DNA of 44,400 bases from Candidatus Venteria ishoeyi (GCF_030378065.1 NZ_JAUCGJ010000038.1:1-44400), one strand, 5' to 3'; positions 8,276 to 20,166 are shown, numbered from the stretch's first letter. Notes: a model not told the origin generated them from the sequence alone. Program-made: numbers and translations.

Positions 8276-10705
8276 TTATTGACGTAATGCCGCCAGCCTC
8301 CCGCGCCGCGATTCGTAGCCAGTCGCGTCAATCAGCGCCTCGGCCCGGTCTAAATGCGCCCCTGCACTCAGGTTTGGCTCCAAAGCTTCCAGGTTTTCAA
8401 AATCGGGACGCTTTAACAAGGCAGCAAAACCCAAATGCGCATCCACCTCATGCAAGCGCATCTCGCCGCGCTGAGCAATCTGCAAGGCTTCCTGTAAATC
8501 CCGCTGTGCTTTCGCCAGCCTGCCTTGCTGCATATACCAGGTGGCGCGGTGTAATAAACCGCGAGGCAAATCATCCTGGTTGCCCGAATCACGCAAGCCA
8601 GCCACCGCCTGCTGGAAATGCCCCCCTATCTCCACCGCCTGCGCGGAATTGTCATCAGTGTAGGGCGGATTAGCGCCAGCGTTATCCACCGTAAACCGCG
8701 TGGACAAGACCTGAACACGGGCAAGGGTAAGGTGGTGGAGAGAAATATCAAGCAAGCCCATATTTGTGAAATGATTTGTTACCCAATCCAGTGTTTTCTC
8801 CCCTCGCTCCCGCAGCTCAAGAATAAGCCCCCGCGCAGCACTGTTATCCATCTGCGCCACCCTCGCCAACAAAGCATCACAATACCGATACCCCCGCAAG
8901 CTATACAACAACGGATACTCTGACTGCCATTCCTGCTGCATGGTTTCTGCTTCAGCAAACAAAACCAGCGCCGCCTCAGACTCGCCACTGAGCTGCAAGG
9001 CATCTGCCAGCGTGGTGCGACTTACCATACGCCAAGAGGCATCCTCACTTTTATCCGCCCACGCCATGCTACGCCGCGCCGACTCCACCGCCGCGCTTAA
9101 ATCCCCCAGCGTCACCTGGAGTTCGCTGAGGTTGCCTGCACTTTTTGCAGCATTTAGCCAACTCTCTTGCGCAACACGCATGTCCTCACCCGCCCGCATC
9201 GGCTCCAGCGCCTCACGCAGGCGGCTTTGGGCACGCAGGCAGATGGCGGCGTGATTAAGGATAAAACCTTGCCAATCTTCACCTAACGTGGCAACCGGCC
9301 TTGTCCACAGTGTTGCAAACATGCCAGCCAAAGCGGACAAATCCGAACCCAATAAACCCAGTTTTCGTATACTGAAAAATTTATTCTCACGCAAAATACG
9401 TTTCCAGTACACATCATTCAAAGCTTCTAAATGCAACCCCGCCCGACACCCATGTCCCACCGCCGCATACAAGGGTTGCATAGTTTCAAAACTATCCGGA
9501 AATTCCACCGCCTGATTTTTATAATATTCATACAAACGCCGATTGGCCTCACGCCAGACATCCGGCATCCTTTGCAAACCGGCGGCAAAATGCTCACGAA
9601 TCAGCGGGTGGGTATCAAATACTTTTAAAGGCGTCCAGTCCTCAGATTGGGCTATTACAACTTCATCTCCCAAGTCAGCATCTGCACTATTATTCAACAA
9701 ACGCGCCTCGCCCAAACGCTGTAACAAAACCGCCCAGTGCTTGTCATCCAGGCGCACGAAAGTCTCATGCTGAAAAAAGCCCAGAAAACCACCCTGTTTT
9801 TCTACATGACCTAACTTATCCGTCAAACCCTGAATTAGCGACGGCTCCAACACCACCATAACTTCTTCCCAGCACACAGGCCGGTCAAACAAACTCAAAA
9901 CCTTTAACAAGGCAATTTCTGCGCTATCCTCGCCAAAAAACTGTTCATAAGAGCGCATCACCCGCTGCGCATGACCACCGAAATATTCCACATCCGCCGC
10001 ATCCAGTAAGGCCACTTCCTGATGACAACGCACATCAGCACCATGCAAAGCCTTTAACCAGGTCGCCAGCAACACCAGCGCCAGACCGTGACCACCAAAT
10101 GCAGTGGAAGCCGTCTCCAGTTCCTGCGCCGTACCCTGCACCCCCAGCGCCTGTAACAAGGCCGCGCCATCCGCCGCTGCAAACGCATCCACCGGTATTT
10201 GTGCCACGCCCTGCCAGTCAAAACCGGGAATGGCTAAACGACTGCTCACCACCAGCAAGCCGGGATTGTGCAAGGCCAGGTCATTCAGCAGCCGCTCCAG
10301 TCCTGCATCGCGCAGCTTGCCCTGTGGCTGCGCCTTGTGCTGCAAAGGCTCCAGACCGTCCAACAGCAGCAACGTTTTCTGTGCCTGCACCAGCGCCACC
10401 AGTCGCGCCGCTTTATCCAGCGCCGTACCGGCATCCGGCTCGGCATCCCCGAAAAAAATCAGCGCGTCATGCACAAAACTTTCCGAAGAAGCCTGCCGCG
10501 CCTCATCCGTGCCCTGGCTGTAAAAACTCCAGCCATAAACTTTGTCAAAACCATTCCAGTTATTTACCTCCAATTGTTTGAGCCATGCTTTCAGTAGCGC
10601 GGTTTTGCCCGTGCCGCCAGCGGCGTGAAACAGTATGATGTTCTGCCGGGTATCGGCGCAGGCGAGTTCCAGCCGCTTTAACTCCGGCTCGCGGCGTACA
10701 AACAC
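8276..10705 (-). CDS. STAND-type ATPase with C-terminal TPR-like repeats, partner or C-terminal part of the TIR protein
   Basis: An 809-residue signal-transduction ATPase. The P-loop is G-G-T-G-K-T at 30-35, and Walker B is LLLLDGLEP with Asp116. A GWSFYSQGTD segment lies between them, as in NB-ARC/NACHT-like proteins. A winged-helix-like region with H-P-L-I-R-E-H-F follows, and from about 450 to the end there are helical TPR-like repeats, a typical sensor arm. The only usable start after the last in-frame stop is the GTG at 10705, with no proper ribosome site, and the frame stays open upstream into the end of the TIR gene with a Pro/Ala-rich linker-like translation. The protein may therefore be the C-terminal part of a TIR-STAND fusion split by a -1 frame change. 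Such proteins are known in phage defence, where target binding oligomerises the ATPase and activates TIR NADase. Role here inferred. Confidence 0.8.
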   Translation of the reverse strand: MFVRREPELKRLELACADTRQNIILFHAAGGTGKTALLKAWLKQLEVNNWNGFDKVYGWSFYSQGTDEARQASSESFVHDALIFFGDAEPDAGTALDKAARLVALVQAQKTLLLLDGLEPLQHKAQPQGKLRDAGLERLLNDLALHNPGLLVVSSRLAIPGFDWQGVAQIPVDAFAAADGAALLQALGVQGTAQELETASTAFGGHGLALVLLATWLKALHGADVRCHQEVALLDAADVEYFGGHAQRVMRSYEQFFGEDSAEIALLKVLSLFDRPVCWEEVMVVLEPSLIQGLTDKLGHVEKQGGFLGFFQHETFVRLDDKHWAVLLQRLGEARLLNNSADADLGDEVVIAQSEDWTPLKVFDTHPLIREHFAAGLQRMPDVWREANRRLYEYYKNQAVEFPDSFETMQPLYAAVGHGCRAGLHLEALNDVYWKRILRENKFFSIRKLGLLGSDLSALAGMFATLWTRPVATLGEDWQGFILNHAAICLRAQSRLREALEPMRAGEDMRVAQESWLNAAKSAGNLSELQVTLGDLSAAVESARRSMAWADKSEDASWRMVSRTTLADALQLSGESEAALVLFAEAETMQQEWQSEYPLLYSLRGYRYCDALLARVAQMDNSAARGLILELRERGEKTLDWVTNHFTNMGLLDISLHHLTLARVQVLSTRFTVDNAGANPPYTDDNSAQAVEIGGHFQQAVAGLRDSGNQDDLPRGLLHRATWYMQQGRLAKAQRDLQEALQIAQRGEMRLHEVDAHLGFAALLKRPDFENLEALEPNLSAGAHLDRAEALIDATGYESRRGRLAALRQ

Positions 10706-10791
10706 CTCGCCGGTATTCAGCGTCAGGATGGAAGACAGGGATAGTTGCGCGGGTTTAGCCCCAGCCGCTGGCGCGGGTGGTGTGGGTGGGG
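10706..10791 (-). other. Linker-like read-through segment between TIR and STAND frames
   Basis: Read in the STAND frame, these 86 bases contain no stop codon and encode a Pro/Ala-rich stretch (Q-L-A-P-P-T-P-P-A-P-A-A-G-A-K-P) followed by S-S-I-L-T-L-N-T-G-E, which looks like an interdomain linker. The TIR frame ends at TAG 10794-10792, just after a run of four C on the minus strand (10798-10801). One extra C there would join the two frames into about 1135 residues. It could be a natural frameshift, a sequencing error, or a programmed -1 shift; no classic X-XXY-YYZ slippery heptamer is present. Confidence 0.5.
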
Positions 10792-11685
10792 CTAGTTGGG
10801 GTTGTCGGCAGGCAGTTGATCGGCCTTGATTTGTTTCGTCAAGGTATCGTACAAGACTTGGAAGTCATCGCCTGCGTGCATGTCCGGGGTCAGGGTATTC
10901 ATATCTTTGAAAAATTCAGCCAGACCTGAAATTTGCGCGCGAATGCGTGTATAGAGATCAATTTCTTCCCGAATACCTTGCAAGTCTGCCGCGCCTACTT
11001 CTTTTATCGCAGCATCAAGTTCAGCAATTTCATTTTCCCAATGCTTTATGTATTTGATGCGGTTAATGGCTTTATAGATATTGGCATCGGCTAATACAAT
11101 CGGAAACACCCGCTCACGCCAATCGCCATGTTGTGCAACTTCCAATAATTCAAACATGCAGTTTTGTGATTTCAGATATTTATCGCTGATAATCACCAGC
11201 ACATAATGCCCACGCCCGATGCGGCGCATGAAATCAGCAATGCCACCGCGATAACCCAAATCGCGTTTGTCACGAATAATAGTGATGCCGCGCTCTTTCA
11301 GAGAAGCATCCAGTTGATTGACGATTGCTTCGTTGTCGCCGCCCCAGGCATAAGAAATAAAAATTTCCGGGGTGTTACTGATAGCCTGTGCCGAGGTATT
11401 TTCCGTAGCTGGCAGTGTTGCAGATGGAGCAGTCGGAATATCCGCCGCAACCGGAGCAGGTGCTGCGCCAGTGATAAAGTCATTACCGGTAACAGTTGTA
11501 ATCGCCTGATGTAGTTGCGGCAATTCGCTATGACTTTCAGCATAACGAATCACTGTTATAGCACGTTCTGTTTGCGCTCCAGGCGGTACATTTTGCGTGG
11601 GAATATCGTAGTGAAACAGGACTTCTTCAAATTGCGAGGGAATTAAGCGGTTTAAGGCTTCATGTAAGACATTTTTCTCGGACAT
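10792..11685 (-). CDS. EAD-like plus TIR domain protein
   Basis: A 297-residue protein. Residues 1-70 form a helical effector-associated (death-like) domain, with F-E-E-V-L-F-H-Y-D and V-P-P-G-A-Q-T-E-R-A near 19-41. A low-complexity Ala/Pro linker follows (about 73-100). The TIR domain (about 105-250) begins P-E-I-F-I-S-Y-A-W-G-G-D, has the D-K-R-D-L-G-Y-R-G-G loop, and carries the putative catalytic Glu179 in N-C-M-F-E-L-L, the position used by bacterial NAD-cleaving TIRs. The protein is cytosolic. Its ATG (11683-11685) is preceded by a weak A-rich site. It lies immediately upstream of the STAND ATPase on the same strand. TIR enzymes paired or fused with STAND sensors act as abortive phage defences by NAD depletion; that role is inferred. 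Confidence 0.85.
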   Translation of the reverse strand: MSEKNVLHEALNRLIPSQFEEVLFHYDIPTQNVPPGAQTERAITVIRYAESHSELPQLHQAITTVTGNDFITGAAPAPVAADIPTAPSATLPATENTSAQAISNTPEIFISYAWGGDNEAIVNQLDASLKERGITIIRDKRDLGYRGGIADFMRRIGRGHYVLVIISDKYLKSQNCMFELLEVAQHGDWRERVFPIVLADANIYKAINRIKYIKHWENEIAELDAAIKEVGAADLQGIREEIDLYTRIRAQISGLAEFFKDMNTLTPDMHAGDDFQVLYDTLTKQIKADQLPADNPN

Positions 11686-11827
11686 GGTTATTTTTTTCCT
11701 GTATTTTCACGTTTTTTCAAAACGATGATAGTAGTCTATTATAGCGAGGTGCGGCCTGGGGTGGTGAAAATTTCCCAATGTAGTATAAAATCATGTCCCA
11801 CTTTTGTTCCGGTAAAAATTATCATGA

Positions 11828-11907
11828 AGGACTGGCAGTCCTCTTGGCTTGAAAAATAAGGAATATCAGCATTCTGGAAATTTTTTGGATAAAGGACTGC
11901 CAGTCCT
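11828..11907. repeat. Twin 15-bp palindromes 65 bp apart
   Basis: AGGACTGGCAGTCCT at 11828-11842 and its reverse complement AGGACTGCCAGTCCT at 11893-11907 bracket 50 bases of AT-rich DNA between the TIR gene and atpI. Each is itself a palindrome around one base. This could be a tiny mobile element, a pair of regulator sites, or a cruciform. The rest of 11686-11998 shows no gene. Confidence 0.6.
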
Positions 11908-11998
11908 GCAAGGGAATTAATTCTGAAATCTATCTCTAAAATATTTTGTAGCCTGCAAGTTTTAAAAAATACCTGTATAATTATTTTTTATCGGGATA

Positions 11999-12027
11999 TT
12001 GACCTGGGCGGGGTAAATTTGTAATAA
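11999..12027 (+). promoter_or_regulatory. Candidate sigma-70 promoter of the atp operon
   Basis: TTGACC at 11999-12004, a 17-base spacer and TAATAA at 12022-12027 precede atpI by about 80 bases. Spacing is ideal and the boxes match consensus at 5 and 4 of 6 positions. A second TATAAT hexamer sits at 11976-11981 without a clear -35 box. Confidence 0.5.
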
Positions 12028-12109
12028 TGCGCCGCACTTGAAACAGGTATTTTATCAGCGCCCATATTTTTGGGGGTATTTTGGTGTGGAACTTTGGGTA
12101 AAACTAAAT

Positions 12110-13383
<1,274 letters not shown>

Positions 13384-13455
13384 CTTGCTCTGGATTTTTT
13401 ATTCGATTTCTTGCTTTATTTTTTTTTCAAAAACCTATTTTAAGGAGAACATTCA

Positions 13456-13764
13456 ATGTCCCCTGATATGATCGCAGCGCTTAGCACGATTTACGCTTAT
13501 ACCGCAATTGGTGCGGGTATCATTCTCGCTGGTGCTGGACTTGGTTCCGCATTAGGTTGGGGTTTGATTTGTGCTAAATACCTGGAAGGTATTGCGCGTC
13601 AACCAGAAATGCGTCCTCAGTTAATGGGGCAAATGTTGTTTACTGGTGGATTGATGGAAGCGTTTCCCATGATTGTATTGGGTCTCTCCATGTGGTTTGT
13701 AACGGCTAATCCTTTTGTTGGCGCATTTCTGTCAGCAACCAGCAAAGCTGCTGGCGGACACTAG
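13456..13764 (+). CDS. atpE: ATP synthase F0 subunit c
   Basis: A 102-residue hairpin of two transmembrane helices that builds the rotating c-ring. Helix 1 carries the small-residue packing motif (G-A-G-L-G-S-A-L-G). The loop has R-Q-P-E (48-51). Helix 2 carries the ion-binding carboxylate, here Glu68 in G-G-L-M-E-A-F-P, where E. coli has Asp61. It is longer than the E. coli protein (79) at both ends. A strong ribosome site (AAGGAGAA) precedes the ATG, as expected for the subunit needed in highest copy number. The residues around Glu68 are hydrophobic, fitting proton rather than sodium coupling; that is inference. Confidence 0.97.
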   Translation: MSPDMIAALSTIYAYTAIGAGIILAGAGLGSALGWGLICAKYLEGIARQPEMRPQLMGQMLFTGGLMEAFPMIVLGLSMWFVTANPFVGAFLSATSKAAGGH

Positions 13765-13815
13765 TCGTCCTTGTCGTTGATTTTTTATTATCTCTAATTC
13801 AAAGGGAGAATAAGC

Positions 13816-14286
13816 GTGAACATAACAGCCACGTTATTGGGGCAGATATTCACGTTTGCAGTATTGGTCTGGTTTGTCAATCGGTTCTTGTGGGGACCGA
13901 TGACGCAGATGATGGCAGATCGTCGCAAGCGGATTACAGATGGGCTGGCAGCAGCAGAGCGCGGCAAGCATGAGTTGGAACTGGCTGAGAAGAAAGCGGT
14001 TGAACGCTTACGCGAAGCCAAACAGCAGTCTGCTGATGTGATTGCTCAGGCTAATAAACGCGCCAATGAAATTATTGAGGAATCAAAAGATACCGGTCGT
14101 CAGGAAGGTCAGCGCCAGTTAGACGCTGCTCAAGTTGAAATTGAGCAGGAAATAAATCGGGCGAAGACGCACCTGCGTGAAGAATTTGCTGAAATCGTTC
14201 TGGAAGGGGTTCACAAAATCCTTGAGAAAGAGGTGAATGCAAAAGCGCACGGTGAATTCATTAATAAACTGGCACAGAAAATTTAA
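13816..14286 (+). CDS. atpF: ATP synthase F0 subunit b
   Basis: A 156-residue peripheral stalk subunit with one N-terminal membrane helix ([14 protein letters not shown]) followed by a long charged coiled coil that dimerises and holds F1. Length equals that of E. coli subunit b (156). It starts with GTG after the site AAAGGGAGAA. It lies between atpE and atpH as in other gammaproteobacteria. Confidence 0.96.
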   Translation: MNITATLLGQIFTFAVLVWFVNRFLWGPMTQMMADRRKRITDGLAAAERGKHELELAEKKAVERLREAKQQSADVIAQANKRANEIIEESKDTGRQEGQRQLDAAQVEIEQEINRAKTHLREEFAEIVLEGVHKILEKEVNAKAHGEFINKLAQKI

Positions 14287-14301
14287 GGCGGTTAAATACG
14301 C

Positions 14302-14865
14302 ATGGAACTTGCAACTTTAGCGCGGCCTTACGCAGAAGCATTGTTTGAACTGGCAGTTGAAACCGATAATCTGACGCAGTGGTCAAATCTCATTGAGTTT
14401 CTCAGCGTGGTGACATCATCACCCGAGCTGGAAGAGATAACCCGTAATCCACAAGTGGATAAAGAAACTTTGCTTAAGTTTCTGTGGGAACTGTGTCAGG
14501 AAGGTTGTTGTCAGCAAACAGAACTGTCTGCGGAATTTGAAAAGCAGGCAGAAAACCTGATTCAGACACTGGTGGAAAATGATCGGCTATTAGCAGTGGC
14601 AGAAATTGCCAAACAATATGAATTGCTAAAAGCTAAACAGGAAGCTTATGTCAGTGTTGAGGTGACGTCTACTTATGCAGTCAGAGCGCCGCAAAAAGCA
14701 GAATTAATAAAAATGCTGGAAAAACGTTACGGCAAAAAAGTGAATGTGAATATCACGATTGATCGTTCTTTAATGGGTGGTTGGTTGATTCGTGCGAATG
14801 ACCAGTTGATTGATTTATCGGTGCGGGGCCGTCTGGAAAATATGGCCGTGGAGCTTCAGGGCTGA
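14302..14865 (+). CDS. atpH: ATP synthase F1 subunit delta
   Basis: A 187-residue OSCP/delta subunit that links the peripheral stalk to the top of the alpha-beta hexamer. It begins with the family signature A-R-P-Y-A-E-A-L-F-E-L-A and ends with the conserved D-R-S-L-M-G-G-W-L-I-R and D-L-S-V-R-G-R-L-E-N-M. It is about ten residues longer than the E. coli protein, owing to a short acidic Cys-containing insertion (W-E-L-C-Q-E-G-C-C-Q). It starts 15 bases after atpF. Confidence 0.96.
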   Translation: MELATLARPYAEALFELAVETDNLTQWSNLIEFLSVVTSSPELEEITRNPQVDKETLLKFLWELCQEGCCQQTELSAEFEKQAENLIQTLVENDRLLAVAEIAKQYELLKAKQEAYVSVEVTSTYAVRAPQKAELIKMLEKRYGKKVNVNITIDRSLMGGWLIRANDQLIDLSVRGRLENMAVELQG

Positions 14866-14928
14866 AACCTGGCTAAAGTCGCTCCGGTAAACCTGAACAC
14901 AGACTAAAACAGTTTTTGAGAGAATATC

Positions 14929-16470
14929 ATGCAGCTTAATCCATCTGAAATCAGTGAACTGATTAAGAATAAAATTCAAGGTTATGAACTCGATACGCAA
15001 GCGCGTAGTGAGGGTTCTGTAGTCAGTGTTACGGACGGTATCGTGCGTATCCACGGACTCGCCGATGCAATGCAAGGGGAAATGCTGGAATTCCCTGATA
15101 ATACTTATGGGATGGCGTTGAACTTAGAGCGTGATTCTGTGGGTGCTGTGATTCTGGGTGCTTATGAGCATATTACTGAAGGTGATGTGGTTAAATGTAC
15201 CGGTAAGGTACTGGAAGTGCCGGTTGGTGAAGCTTTATTAGGTCGCGTTGTTGATTCATTGGGTAATCCCATTGATGGCAAAGGCCCGGTAGGTTGCACT
15301 GAAAACTCAGCGATTGAAAAAGTTGCACCTGGTGTCATTAATCGTCAGGCAGTGAACCAGCCGGTGCAAACCGGTGTAAAAGCATTGGATGCCATGGTGC
15401 CGATTGGTCGCGGACAACGTGAGCTGATTATTGGTGACCGTCAGACGGGTAAAACCGCTGTTGCCATTGACGCAATTATTAACCAGAAAGACACCGGCGT
15501 TAAATGTATTTATGTTGCGGTTGGGCAAAAAGCCTCTTCTATTGCCAATGTTGTGCGCAAACTGGAAGAATATGATGCTCTGTCACATACCATTATTGTT
15601 GCGGCTTCAGCGTCTGACTCGGCAGCCATGCAGTACATCGGCCCTTACGCCGGTTGCACCATGGGTGAATTTTTCCGTGATCGCGGTGAAGATGCCCTGA
15701 TTGTGTATGATGATTTAACCAAGCAAGCCTGGGCATACCGTCAGGTTTCCCTGTTGCTGCGCCGTCCGCCAGGTCGTGAAGCCTATCCCGGTGATGTATT
15801 CTATTTGCATTCTCGCTTATTGGAACGCGCTGCGCGCATTAATGCTGCTGAAGTTGAAAAACTAACTGATGGTAAAGTCAAAGGTCAGACTGGCTCTTTA
15901 ACTGCATTACCTATTATTGAAACCCAGGCCGGTGACGTTTCGGCATTTGTTCCCACCAACGTAATTTCGATTACTGACGGACAGATTTTCCTGGAAACGG
16001 ATTTGTTTAATGCCAATATTCGTCCAGCGATTAATGCAGGTCTATCCGTTTCTCGTGTGGGTGGTGCTGCACAAACCAAGATTATTAAAAAGCTGGGTGG
16101 TGGTATTCGCCTGACCCTGGCGCAATATCGTGAATTAGCGGCTTTTGCCCAGTTTGCTTCCGATTTAGATGAAGCGACCCGAAAACAGATTGAACGTGGT
16201 CAGCGCGCAACTGAATTAATGAAACAGAAGCAGTACTCACCGCTAACCGTTGCTGAAATGGCGGCTTCCCTGTTTGCCATTAACGAAGGTTATCTGGATG
16301 ATGTTGATGTCAACAAGGTGGTTGACTTTGAACAGGCATTGCACAGTTATATGCGGGCAAATCAACAGGATTTACTCGACAAGGTCAATGCGTCAGGGGA
16401 TTATAATGATGAAATTATTAAAGCCTTTACAGCGGCTTTAGATGATTTCAAAGCAAATCATTCCTGGTAA
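14929..16470 (+). CDS. atpA: ATP synthase F1 subunit alpha
   Basis: A 513-residue non-catalytic nucleotide-binding subunit, the same length as in E. coli. The P-loop GDRQTGKT is at 169-176. The ATP synthase alpha/beta signature region [17 protein letters not shown] is near 366-382. The arginine finger lies in this segment. The ribosome site TTGAGAGAA precedes the ATG by about 6 bases. Nothing about the gene is unusual. Confidence 0.98.
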   Translation: MQLNPSEISELIKNKIQGYELDTQARSEGSVVSVTDGIVRIHGLADAMQGEMLEFPDNTYGMALNLERDSVGAVILGAYEHITEGDVVKCTGKVLEVPVGEALLGRVVDSLGNPIDGKGPVGCTENSAIEKVAPGVINRQAVNQPVQTGVKALDAMVPIGRGQRELIIGDRQTGKTAVAIDAIINQKDTGVKCIYVAVGQKASSIANVVRKLEEYDALSHTIIVAASASDSAAMQYIGPYAGCTMGEFFRDRGEDALIVYDDLTKQAWAYRQVSLLLRRPPGREAYPGDVFYLHSRLLERAARINAAEVEKLTDGKVKGQTGSLTALPIIETQAGDVSAFVPTNVISITDGQIFLETDLFNANIRPAINAGLSVSRVGGAAQTKIIKKLGGGIRLTLAQYRELAAFAQFASDLDEATRKQIERGQRATELMKQKQYSPLTVAEMAASLFAINEGYLDDVDVNKVVDFEQALHSYMRANQQDLLDKVNASGDYNDEIIKAFTAALDDFKANHSW

Positions 16471-16573
16471 TTTATTGGTAATACAGGATTCTGAGGAAAG
16501 TACTGATTGTGCGATGAACAGCAACAATCAGTGCTTTTGCTTTAATTTCCACTTTTTTGGGAAGTAATAGAGC

Positions 16574-17434
16574 ATGGCAAGTGGTAAGGAAATCCGTGGT
16601 AAAATTTCCAGCGTAAAGAATACACAAAAAATTACGCGCGCAATGGAAATGGTTGCTGCAAGTAAAATGCGTAAAGCACAGGTACAGATGGAAGAGTCTC
16701 GCCCCTATGCTGAAAAAATCCAAAAAGTAATTGGACATCTTGCTAACGCGCACCCGGAATACCAGCATCTTTATATGCAGTCCCGTGAAGTCAAACGTAT
16801 CGGACTGGTTGTGGTTTCTTCAGATCGTGGCTTATGCGGTGGTTTGAATACCAATCTCTTCAAATTCTCCCTGAATCAAATGAAGCAGTGGGATAAAGAT
16901 GAGTTGGATGTCAGCCTTTGCACCATTGGCAGCAAAGGCAGTGCTTTTTTTAAACGCGTTGGCGCAAAGATCATTTCCCAGCCTGAAAGCTTATCCGATA
17001 CGCCTAATATTGAAGCATTGATTGGTTCAGTTAAGGTCATGCTGGATGCCTTTACTAATGGTGAAATCGATCAACTGGTGCTGGTTTACAATAAATTTGT
17101 CAATACCATGACACAACAGCCCACCTTAGAGCAGTTGCTGCCATTAAAAGCAGAAGAAAATGAAGATTTGAGTCATCATTGGGATTATATTTATGAGCCT
17201 GATGCAGAAGATGTATTAGACAGTTTGTTAGCACGTTATATTGAATCCCGGGTTTATCAGGGTGTGGTAGAAAATATCGCCTGTGAACAATCTGCGCGTA
17301 TGGTTGCCATGAAAAGCGCATCTGATAATGCGGGCGATCTTATCGATGAGTTACAGTTGGCTTATAATAAAGCGCGTCAAGCTGCAATTACTCAGGAATT
17401 ATCTGAAATTGTTGCAGGCGCAGCAGCGGTATAA
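16574..17434 (+). CDS. atpG: ATP synthase F1 subunit gamma
   Basis: A 286-residue central rotor shaft. It starts [11 protein letters not shown] with the N-terminal coiled-coil helix ([14 protein letters not shown]) and ends with the conserved C-terminal helix ([20 protein letters not shown]). The motif [11 protein letters not shown] lies near 82-92. Length matches the E. coli protein (287). The 103-base gap after atpA contains no gene; GGGAAG supplies the ribosome site. Confidence 0.97.
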   Translation: MASGKEIRGKISSVKNTQKITRAMEMVAASKMRKAQVQMEESRPYAEKIQKVIGHLANAHPEYQHLYMQSREVKRIGLVVVSSDRGLCGGLNTNLFKFSLNQMKQWDKDELDVSLCTIGSKGSAFFKRVGAKIISQPESLSDTPNIEALIGSVKVMLDAFTNGEIDQLVLVYNKFVNTMTQQPTLEQLLPLKAEENEDLSHHWDYIYEPDAEDVLDSLLARYIESRVYQGVVENIACEQSARMVAMKSASDNAGDLIDELQLAYNKARQAAITQELSEIVAGAAAV

Positions 17435-17501
17435 TAATCAAATAACGTGTGATACATGGGCAATTTTTTTGTCCTTGCGCAACATCATATCCAAGAATTA
17501 G

Positions 17502-18893
<1,392 letters not shown>

Positions 18894-19062
18894 AGAGTGA
18901 GGATAAAATAACTTCAGAAGCAGGGCGCAGGATTTTTATTCATTTTCAAGGCGTGAAAACAGGCACATAGCAAGCTATGTAACTGTTTTCAGAACACAGA
19001 AAATGGAGAAAAAGACCAGTCAAGTTTCTGAAGTTATAAAATTCTCGCTCCTAAGTGCCAAA
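18894..19062 (+). repeat. Repeat R3, copy 1, inside the atp operon
   Basis: A block of about 165 bases shares its left end (agtgaggataaaataa), middle (cagaaaatggagaaaaa) and right end (tttctgaagttataaaattc) with a shorter copy at 43901-44033. AACTTCAGAA near the left and TTCTGAAGTT near the right form inverted ends. Only copy 1 has the internal hairpin at 18955-18990 (GAAAACAG, ACATAG, loop, CTATGT, CTGTTTTC), absent from copy 2. Both copies start at a gene stop codon. The hairpin lies in the atpD-atpC message and could affect epsilon expression or mRNA processing. Confidence 0.8.
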
Positions 19063-19108
19063 CAACGGCAAAGTCAAAAAATTGTAAAGGTTTCAGGGAG
19101 TCAAGATT

Positions 19109-19531
19109 ATGACGATGACCGTCCATGTTGATATAGTCAGTGCCAAGGAAAAGATTTTTTCCGGTCTGGCGGAAATGGTGTTTGCGCCTGCGGTAATGGG
19201 CGAGGTGGGTATTTCTCCCCGCCATGCGCCACTGCTGACGACACTGAAACCCGGTGAAGTTCGGGTGCAAATCGATCCTAAAACAGAAGAGTCGTATTTC
19301 ATCTCTGGCGGCATGTTGGAAATCCAACCGCATACGGTGACAGTATTAGCTGATACGGCTTTGCGGGCAAAAGACCTGGATGAAGCGGCGGCGCTGAAAG
19401 CCAAAGAACAGGCCGAAGCCCTGTTAGCCAATAAGCAGTCCGATATTGACTATGCCAAAGCGCAAGCTGAACTGATAGAAGCTATGGCACAGATTCAGGC
19501 GATTGAAAAACTGCGTAAGCGGATTAAGTAA
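19109..19531 (+). CDS. atpC: ATP synthase F1 subunit epsilon
   Basis: A 140-residue inhibitory rotor subunit: an N-terminal beta-sandwich (V-H-V-D-I-V-S-A-K-E-K-I-F-S-G, then G-E-V-G-I-S-P-R-H-A-P-L-L-T) and a C-terminal helical hairpin (about 90-140) that can lock the motor. Length is normal. I kept the first ATG because GGGAG lies about 10 bases upstream; a second ATG two codons later gives the same protein less two residues. It is the last gene of the operon, followed by a strong hairpin. Confidence 0.96.
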   Translation: MTMTVHVDIVSAKEKIFSGLAEMVFAPAVMGEVGISPRHAPLLTTLKPGEVRVQIDPKTEESYFISGGMLEIQPHTVTVLADTALRAKDLDEAAALKAKEQAEALLANKQSDIDYAKAQAELIEAMAQIQAIEKLRKRIK

Positions 19532-19547
19532 ATCCAAAACATAATAG

Positions 19548-19590
19548 ACAAGCCCCATTCACCGCTAAAAACGGTGAATGGGGCTTGTTT
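19548..19590 (+). terminator. Terminator-like hairpin after atpC
   Basis: A perfect 17-bp stem (19548-19564 with 19572-19588, seven-base loop) starts 16 bases after the atpC stop. The T-run is short (three T), so it may also protect the mRNA 3' end or terminate imperfectly. Confidence 0.8.
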
Positions 19591-19653
19591 GCATCTAACG
19601 AAAAAATCAAGTTTGACCAAACTCAAGTTAAATTGCTTAAATGGAGCATATCA

Positions 19654-20151
19654 ATGACGATTCCTGTCAGCCAAGGTAAGGTTGTATTTATTACCTATTC
19701 CATCAAAAATCAGCAAGGTGAATTTTTTGAATCTTCTGATGTACCCGTTGGTTATATTCAGGGTTCTGACAAGGGTTTGTTTTTACCCGTTGAAGCCGCT
19801 TTAGAAGGCAAGATGGTAGGCGAGCAAGTCAGTGTCACCCTGATGCCGAATGAAGCTTATGGGCCACGCGATCCCAGCCTGAGTTTTACTGATGACATGA
19901 GCAATGTCCCTCCAGAATTTCATCGTATTGGCGCGGAAGTTCAGTTCCAGAATGAACAGGGCGAAAGCAAAACTTTTTATGTGACAAAAATTGAAAATGG
20001 CAAACTGACGGTGGATGCCAATCATCCTTTAGCAGGGCAAAATGTCACGTTTTATGTCAAGGTTGCAGACGTGCGTAATCCTACGGCGGAAGAGATTAAA
20101 ACGGGCGAACCGGAACAAGATCCTGCTATTAATACTGGTAGTGTGCATTAG
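19654..20151 (+). CDS. FKBP-type peptidyl-prolyl isomerase (SlyD-like)
   Basis: A 165-residue cis-trans prolyl isomerase and chaperone of the SlyD/FkpB type. The FKBP half-domains (V-F-I-T-Y-S-I-K-N-Q-Q-G-E-F-F-E near 12-27, and A-L-E-G-K-M-V-G-E-Q-V-S near 49-60) flank an insert-in-flap (about 70-135) with N-E-A-Y-G-P-R-D-P and N-H-P-L-A-G-Q-N-V-T-F. The His/Cys-rich metal-binding tail of E. coli SlyD is missing. I chose the ATG at 19654, with GGAG 8 bases upstream; an in-frame TTG at 19585 lies inside the terminator hairpin and is not credible. It is probably cytoplasmic, as no signal peptide is seen. Confidence 0.88.
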   Translation: MTIPVSQGKVVFITYSIKNQQGEFFESSDVPVGYIQGSDKGLFLPVEAALEGKMVGEQVSVTLMPNEAYGPRDPSLSFTDDMSNVPPEFHRIGAEVQFQNEQGESKTFYVTKIENGKLTVDANHPLAGQNVTFYVKVADVRNPTAEEIKTGEPEQDPAINTGSVH

Positions 20152-20166
20152 AATTAGCGAAAAGAT

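Noticed and set aside
19585-19653. In-frame 5' extension of the FKBP gene from a TTG
   Set aside because: The TTG lies inside the right arm of the atpC terminator hairpin, while the ATG at 19654 has a proper GGAG site and matches the family start.
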